64,000 nucleotides of DNA, from positions 203,798 to 267,797 of the forward strand of contig CAWKNP010000007.1 in assembly GCA_963851105.1 (NCBI GenBank), given 5' to 3'. This DNA is from DATARN01 sp963851105 (GTDB taxonomy: Bacteria > Actinomycetota > Acidimicrobiia > Acidimicrobiales > Palsa-688). Made by a program: the position numbers and the translations under genes. This document shows positions 60,601 to 64,000 of the stretch, piece by piece. Position 1 is the first letter of the stretch. Each line of letters begins with the position of its first letter. The notes under the pieces were generated by a model that saw only the letters and a list, made by a program, of their open reading frames with translations, was not told the DNA's origin and did not search any database.

Positions 60601-61350
60601 CTACGGGGCTGAGGTGGCGGTTCCGCTCCCCGCCGGGATGGACCGCAAGCTACCGACGACCTTGTCGAACGTCGCCGCCAGACCGGTGAAGTCCTTGTCC
60701 AGGGTCTGGAAGAGCAGGGACACCATCTGATGGGGTGGGAAGAGGAAGAAGTGGGAATGCACGAGCGTCGTCCCCGAGCCCACATCGGTCGGCAACGTAT
60801 AGAAGTAGTAGTAGGCGGGGAGCCCGTTGACTGTCAGCGACTGCTGCTTGAGCACCGTGATCCGGGTGCCGCTGAGCACCGCGTCGGTGACCGCTTTGAT
60901 GTTGGCCACGTTGCTGGTGTCGACCGTCGAAGGGATCGGGACCACCCGCACCAGGAAGGTGTTCAAGTTGTCAGTCCCGATCGTCGCCAAAAGCGGGACA
61001 TTGGGATCATTGGACGGGACCGGGGTCCAGGAGGCGGGATAGGTGAGGCTGAAGCCGGCCGCGGCGTCGGAGAAGGCGGTGAACCCCGCCTTCACGGGCA
61101 CGGTGGTGGTCGAAGGCGCGTTGTTCGACCCACCTCCGCTACCGGAGGAGACCAGCACCGCGGTCACGGCGACGGCGGCGACAATGACGACCCCCACCGC
61201 GATCAAAGGGATCCGCCGGCTTCCCCCTTTTGGGGGAGAAGCGGGGCGAGTTTTGGTGATCCGGTCGGCATCGTCAACGTCGTCTTCGACCGAAACTTCC
61301 GCCCGATCAACTCCGTCTGAACTCACCGAGCCATTAACCACCATCTTCAC
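60601..61350 (-). CDS. membrane-anchored PsbP-like/DUF1795-type protein
   Basis: 249 residues. An acidic cytoplasmic N-terminus (~1-45) precedes a transmembrane helix (IPLIAVGVVIVAAVAVTAVLV) and a Ser/Gly/Thr linker. The domain at ~90-240 begins AFSDAAAGFSLTYPASWTPV, the PsbP-type fold pattern, with LTVNGLPAYYYFYTLP and a final helix (FDKVVGSLRSIPAG). Likely an extracytoplasmic sensor or lipid/protein-binding domain. It interrupts the heptad-protein array on the opposite strand, so it may or may not belong to the system. Confidence 0.7.
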   Translation of the reverse strand: MKMVVNGSVSSDGVDRAEVSVEDDVDDADRITKTRPASPPKGGSRRIPLIAVGVVIVAAVAVTAVLVSSGSGGGSNNAPSTTTVPVKAGFTAFSDAAAGFSLTYPASWTPVPSNDPNVPLLATIGTDNLNTFLVRVVPIPSTVDTSNVANIKAVTDAVLSGTRITVLKQQSLTVNGLPAYYYFYTLPTDVGSGTTLVHSHFFLFPPHQMVSLLFQTLDKDFTGLAATFDKVVGSLRSIPAGSGTATSAP

Positions 61351-61443
61351 TGCTCCGAACTTTGATTTTGGGCCAACCTCACGTTGACCAGCGCTTGTAC
61401 TTCGCCTATTGTGACAGACACTCGTAGGAGGGGGTCCGGAATC

Positions 61444-61707
61444 ATGTTCAGTGTGGTACTGACCGGATGGTATGTAGGTTTCGCCATCGCGGTCGTCGTC
61501 ATCGCAATCGTGGTGGCACTTGTGTCAACCATCTTGCGGCTAGCGCGCCGGATCTCGATCCAGGCGTTAGCGGTAGATGAGCAACTCGAGCTGGCTCGAG
61601 CCGCCACCAATTGTATTGGTGACGTGCCCAAGGTCAACGCGGGCCTCAAAGACATTGCCGAGTGCTGCATAGCGGCCCGTGGCGTACTGGAGGCGAAATT
61701 CGGATGA
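61444..61707 (+). CDS. small single-pass protein 6 with a Cys-Cys pair
   Basis: About 87 residues; AGGAGG ten bases before ATG 61444. The transmembrane helix (~10-32) is VGFAIAVVVIAIVVALVSTI, followed by basic residues (LRLARRIS). The amphipathic part contains TNCIGDVPKVNAGLKDIAEC with adjacent CC. A weak heptad pattern is visible. Coupled to the next gene by ATGA. Confidence 0.72.
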   Translation: MFSVVLTGWYVGFAIAVVVIAIVVALVSTILRLARRISIQALAVDEQLELARAATNCIGDVPKVNAGLKDIAECCIAARGVLEAKFG

Positions 61708-61985
61708 GTGTTCTTGCGCTAGCCCACGAGCACATCACCATGTGGTGGGTCTCGATCGGCATCGGCTTCGTCGTTGTCCTGGTTGTCATCGTGCTGCTGT
61801 CGCTGTTGCTGGCTTTCGTCCACGACATCGACAACGACGTGAAGAGCATCTTGGACACCGCAGGCGGGATCGCGGGCAACACCGGCAAGATCCCGGCACT
61901 GGGCCAGACCGCCGAACTGGCGGGGGTCCTACGCGACGAACTGGGGCGTCACGCCGCCACGTTCCGTTCTCTTAGGGGGCTGTAA
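61704..61985 (+). CDS. small single-pass heptad protein 7 (paralogue of protein 4)
   Basis: 93 residues. It starts MSVLALAHEHITMWW, and the transmembrane helix (~16-38) is SIGIGFVVVLVVIVLLSLLL. Then DIDNDVK, SILDTAG, GIAGNTG and KIPALGQ, followed by TAELAGVLRDELGRHA. The IPxLxQTxxLAGVxR block matches protein 4, so the two are paralogues with different tails. Start and stop overlap both neighbours (ATGA, TAATG). Confidence 0.75.
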   Translation: MSVLALAHEHITMWWVSIGIGFVVVLVVIVLLSLLLAFVHDIDNDVKSILDTAGGIAGNTGKIPALGQTAELAGVLRDELGRHAATFRSLRGL

Positions 61986-62242
61986 TGCATCTTCGGGTCG
62001 CACTGACCGCCGCCGACATTGTCCTGTTGGCGCTCGTCCTGGCATTCTTCCTGACCAGGGTCACGGCAGGGCTGCAGAGCATCGCCGACAACCTCGGCCG
62101 GGTCGCGGACGGGGTGGTGGCCATCGAGGGCCACGCTCGCATCCTGCATCCGGGCGCCGACGCCATCAACAGCAATCTCAACGCGGCTGCTCGGAACCTC
62201 ACCGAGGCCGTCGGACACGCCCAGGCCATCGCGGGCGGCTGA
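61985..62242 (+). CDS. small single-pass heptad protein 8
   Basis: 85 residues. The transmembrane helix (~10-24) is ADIVLLALVLAFFL. Then heptads SIADNLG, RVADGVV and AIEGHAR, a HPGAD turn, and NLNAAARNLTEAVGHAQAI. It lacks cysteine. A terminator follows, so genes 6-8 are one operon immediately upstream of hypA-hypB. Confidence 0.74.
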   Translation: MHLRVALTAADIVLLALVLAFFLTRVTAGLQSIADNLGRVADGVVAIEGHARILHPGADAINSNLNAAARNLTEAVGHAQAIAGG

Positions 62243-62267
62243 GTCCGGTAACAGTTTGGTTGGAAGG

Positions 62268-62300
62268 CGGTCCTGGTCGTCCCCGTGGCGACCAGGACCG
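62268..62300 (+). terminator. hairpin between heptad protein 8 and hypA
   Basis: Perfect 12-bp stem CGGTCCTGGTCG (62268-62279) / CGACCAGGACCG (62289-62300) with a 9-base loop; it is followed by ttgcg, with no real T-run. Confidence 0.75.
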
Positions 62301-62350
62301 TTGCGCGCCGGCCAGCCGGTAGGGTCGAGCCCGAGAGGAAGTGGCGTCGA

Positions 62351-62689
62351 GTGCACGAGTTGTCGATTGCCGAAGCGATCGCGGACAAGGTGAGGGAGCG
62401 AGCCCAGGGGCGGCCGGTCGCCGCTGTCGCCATCCAGGTTGGCCATTTTCGCCAGGTTGTCCCCGACGCCCTCGAGTTCTGCTGGACGATGGTCACCGAC
62501 GCCACCGGCCTCGACGGTTGCCGCCTCGAGATCGAGCAGATCCCGGCCACCGTGAGCTGCCACGACTGTGATGCCGTCACCACCCTCGACGCGCCCATCA
62601 TGGTGTGCGAACCCTGCGGCAGCTCCAACGTGACCCTTCTCACCGGCCAGGAGTTCATGGTGGTGTCGCTCGAGATTCTGGAGGTTTGA
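62351..62689 (+). CDS. hypA: nickel-insertion protein HypA
   Basis: About 112 residues from GTG 62351. (V)HELSIAEAI has the nickel-binding His2-Glu3. The zinc site uses CHDC (~residue 74) and CEPC (~residue 92). It delivers nickel to the hydrogenase large subunit with HypB. GAGAGGAAG lies about ten bases upstream. hypB begins two bases after its stop. Confidence 0.95.
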   Translation: MHELSIAEAIADKVRERAQGRPVAAVAIQVGHFRQVVPDALEFCWTMVTDATGLDGCRLEIEQIPATVSCHDCDAVTTLDAPIMVCEPCGSSNVTLLTGQEFMVVSLEILEV

Positions 62690-62691
62690 CG

Positions 62692-63498
62692 ATGGGCCGT
62701 TTCCACCCGCATCCCGACGGGACGATGCACGTCCATGACCATGACCATGACCATGACCATGACCATGATCATGATGGGTCGGATCATGAGCACGACGTGG
62801 GCGATCACAGTGGCTACACCACCACAGGCTCGGCTCGCGTCGAGGTCCTCGAGGACATCTTCTCCGAGAACGACCGGGTGGCCGACGCCAACCAGAAGGA
62901 CTTCGCCGAGGCGGGCGTACGCGCCATCAACATCATGTCGTCGCCCGGCGCCGGCAAGACCACGCTCTTGAAGCGCACACTGGCGATGCTCGCCACCAAG
63001 GCCCGAATCGGGATCCTCGAGGGAGACATCGCCACCAGCATCGACGCCGACGAGTTGGAAGGCTTCGGCGCTGCCATCTCCCTGGTCAACACAAGCGCCG
63101 GCTTCGGCGGCGAATGCCATCTCGACGCGATCATGGTGCGCTCGGGACTGATCCGTCTGCCCCTTCCCGACCTGGACCTATTGCTCATCGAAAATGTGGG
63201 CAACCTGGTGTGCCCGGCCGAGTTCCGCGTCGGCGAGCACGCCAAGGCCATGGTGTACGCGGTGACGGAGGGGGAGGAGAAGCCCCTCAAATACCCCGTG
63301 ATGTTCCGGGCCGTCGATATGGTCGTCATCAACAAGGTCGACCTGCTGCCGTATCTCGATTTCGACATGGACAAGTTCCTGGCCAACCTGAAGGCCGTCA
63401 ACCCCACCGCGACCGTGATCCACGCCAGCGCCCGAACGGGCGAGGGCGTCGATGAGTGGTGCGCCTGGTTGCTCGGCCAAGCCGCGACCGAGGCGTGA
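62692..63498 (+). CDS. hypB: hydrogenase nickel GTPase HypB with His-rich N-terminus
   Basis: About 268 residues. The N-terminus has about seven alternating His-Asp pairs (residues ~12-28) plus more His, a nickel store. The GTPase domain has NIMSSPGAGKTTLLKRTL (P-loop), EGDIATSIDADELE, GECHLDA (metal-binding Cys-His), ENVGNLVCP and VINKVDLLPYLDFD. It powers nickel insertion. The His-Asp run is encoded by a hexanucleotide repeat (catgac), a likely slippage site. Confidence 0.96.
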   Translation: MGRFHPHPDGTMHVHDHDHDHDHDHDHDGSDHEHDVGDHSGYTTTGSARVEVLEDIFSENDRVADANQKDFAEAGVRAINIMSSPGAGKTTLLKRTLAMLATKARIGILEGDIATSIDADELEGFGAAISLVNTSAGFGGECHLDAIMVRSGLIRLPLPDLDLLLIENVGNLVCPAEFRVGEHAKAMVYAVTEGEEKPLKYPVMFRAVDMVVINKVDLLPYLDFDMDKFLANLKAVNPTATVIHASARTGEGVDEWCAWLLGQAATEA

Positions 63499-63529
63499 GG
63501 CGGGGCGAAACATCGCCATTGACGTGAAT

Positions 63530-63565
63530 CCGGCGCGTGCCGGGAATCCCCCCGGCTGGCGCCGG
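63530..63565 (+). terminator. nested hairpin after hypB
   Basis: CCGGCGC (63530-63536), gt, GCCGGG pair with CCCGGC, tg, GCGCCGG (ending 63565), giving a 13-bp stem with a small internal loop and a 6-base apex. It probably ends the hypAB transcript. Confidence 0.75.
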
Positions 63566-63621
63566 GTTCGGGTCCGAGACCAGTTGCAGTCTTCGCCTAG
63601 TGGGGCAAGACTGCGGCTTCC

Positions 63622-63695
63622 GGGCGCTTAGCTCAGCTGGTTAGAGCGCAGCCTTCACACGGCTGAGGTCGTGGGTTCGAGTCCCGCAGCGCCCA
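63622..63695 (+). tRNA. tRNA-Val (anticodon CAC)
   Basis: Complete cloverleaf: acceptor gggcgct/agcgccc, D-stem gctc/gagc, anticodon stem cagcc/ggctg with loop ttcacac (anticodon CAC at 63656-63658), and T-arm gtggg-ttcgagt-cccgc. CCA is not encoded. It decodes GUG. Confidence 0.96.
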
Positions 63696-63723
63696 CAAGG
63701 AAATTCCGTATATGGGCAGGTCA

Positions 63724-63744
63724 GGGACCCCTTTCAGGGGTCCC
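63724..63744 (+). terminator. terminator after tRNA-Val
   Basis: GGGACCCCT (63724-63732) / AGGGGTCCC (63736-63744) with a 3-base loop, followed by ttctcg. Confidence 0.8.
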
Positions 63745-63791
63745 TTCTCGTTGCCGCTGACGACCACTGGCGACCATTGGAGCCCCTTGCG

Positions 63792-63846
63792 TGTGGCCCG
63801 TTTTGTGTGGCCCGTTTGTGGCCCGGTGTGGCCCGTTTGTGGCCCG
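63792..63846 (+). repeat. tandem-like short repeats (tgtggcccg, five copies)
   Basis: Copies at 63792, 63806, 63817, 63827 and 63838, with spacings of 14, 11, 10 and 11 bases. The remaining 63847-64000 holds no gene I can support. Confidence 0.7.
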
Positions 63847-64000
63847 AGCACCACCCGCTCGGGGCGGGGACCGAGCGACCGGAGGGTCCGGCACTTGGCG
63901 TCGCCACGAACTCAGGCGACCCCGCACGTGCATGGCCTCGGTGGGGATCACGCTCGGCGCCGTTGGTCTTCGAGACCGCAAGATGTCTGAGGACACGAGG

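Noticed and set aside
57571..62242. Heptad-protein array as prophage tail fibres or gas-vesicle genes
   Set aside because: No phage structural, lysis or integrase genes and no GvpA-like sequence are nearby; each protein has its own membrane anchor.
62728..62784. CRISPR-like short repeats
   Set aside because: The repeat has no spacers and encodes the His-Asp tail of HypB.
63633..63854. Short frame ending in a LRDSNPRP-type peptide over tRNA-Val
   Set aside because: This peptide is the usual spurious translation of a tRNA on the reverse strand.
63696..64000. Attachment site or integrase remnant after tRNA-Val
   Set aside because: I see no integrase frame and no repeat of the tRNA 3' end within the window; only a terminator and a short repeat.

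Overview
The window is high-GC bacterial DNA, almost certainly from an actinobacterium. Acidimicrobiia or a related deep lineage is my inference. The grounds are GTG/TTG starts, an LAxTG-type sorting signal, the actinobacterial-type [NiFe]-hydrogenase gene set (DUF5947, DUF6084 and tiny DUF6893-like proteins) and a red-type RuBisCO with CbbX. No mobile element or CRISPR array was seen.

Layout. 1-28 kb is mostly housekeeping and lipid metabolism: VOC and SDR enzymes, several PlsC-type acyltransferases, aspS, a secreted LAxTG surface protein, yceH, aconitase and gltB with a structured leader. A reverse-strand cluster (fatty-acyl-CoA-reductase-like/HAD fusion, medium-chain dehydrogenase, LarA-like protein, acyltransferase) lies beside a divergent TetR gene. 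28-63.5 kb is a continuous lithoautotrophy island. It holds glpX; hydrogenase hhyS-hhyL with NFU, DUF5947, DUF6084, a 534-aa accessory protein, a maturation protease, two tiny membrane proteins, hypC and hypD; then cbbL-cbbS-cbbX, a PadR-YceI fusion, a PAS protein, a LysR regulator, a two-component pair, phosphoribulokinase and class I aldolase; then hypF, a SIS-HypC fusion, a SIS isomerase and hypE; an array of eight membrane-anchored heptad-repeat proteins; and hypA-hypB. The window ends with tRNA-Val(CAC).

How it fits together. The hydrogenase small subunit has no Tat signal and has Asp in place of one proximal-cluster cysteine (CxxD), as in group 1h enzymes, which oxidise trace H2 in air. 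A full Hyp set (A, B, C plus a second HypC-like fusion, D, E, F) and a protease are present. The Calvin-cycle genes (cbbLSX, prk, glpX, aldolase) are interleaved, so the island reads as one unit for H2-driven CO2 fixation.

The least explained content is small membrane proteins tied to this island: (i) three scattered paralogues with a gap-free N-terminal signature, G[YF]LLGxx[AG]GxxG followed by D27 and S35; (ii) two tandem proteins of 34 and 39 aa sharing a C-terminal IxRYxxIRxM; (iii) eight single-pass proteins between hypE and hypA built on the heptad x-[IV]-x-x-x-[AVL]-x, three of which end in cysteine. I regard these as the best candidates for an undescribed system, perhaps a membrane scaffold or electron-transfer platform for the hydrogenase; that function is inference. 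A second striking find is a ladder of three 6-codon mini-ORFs linked by ATGA overlaps between the reductase/HAD gene and the dehydrogenase gene.
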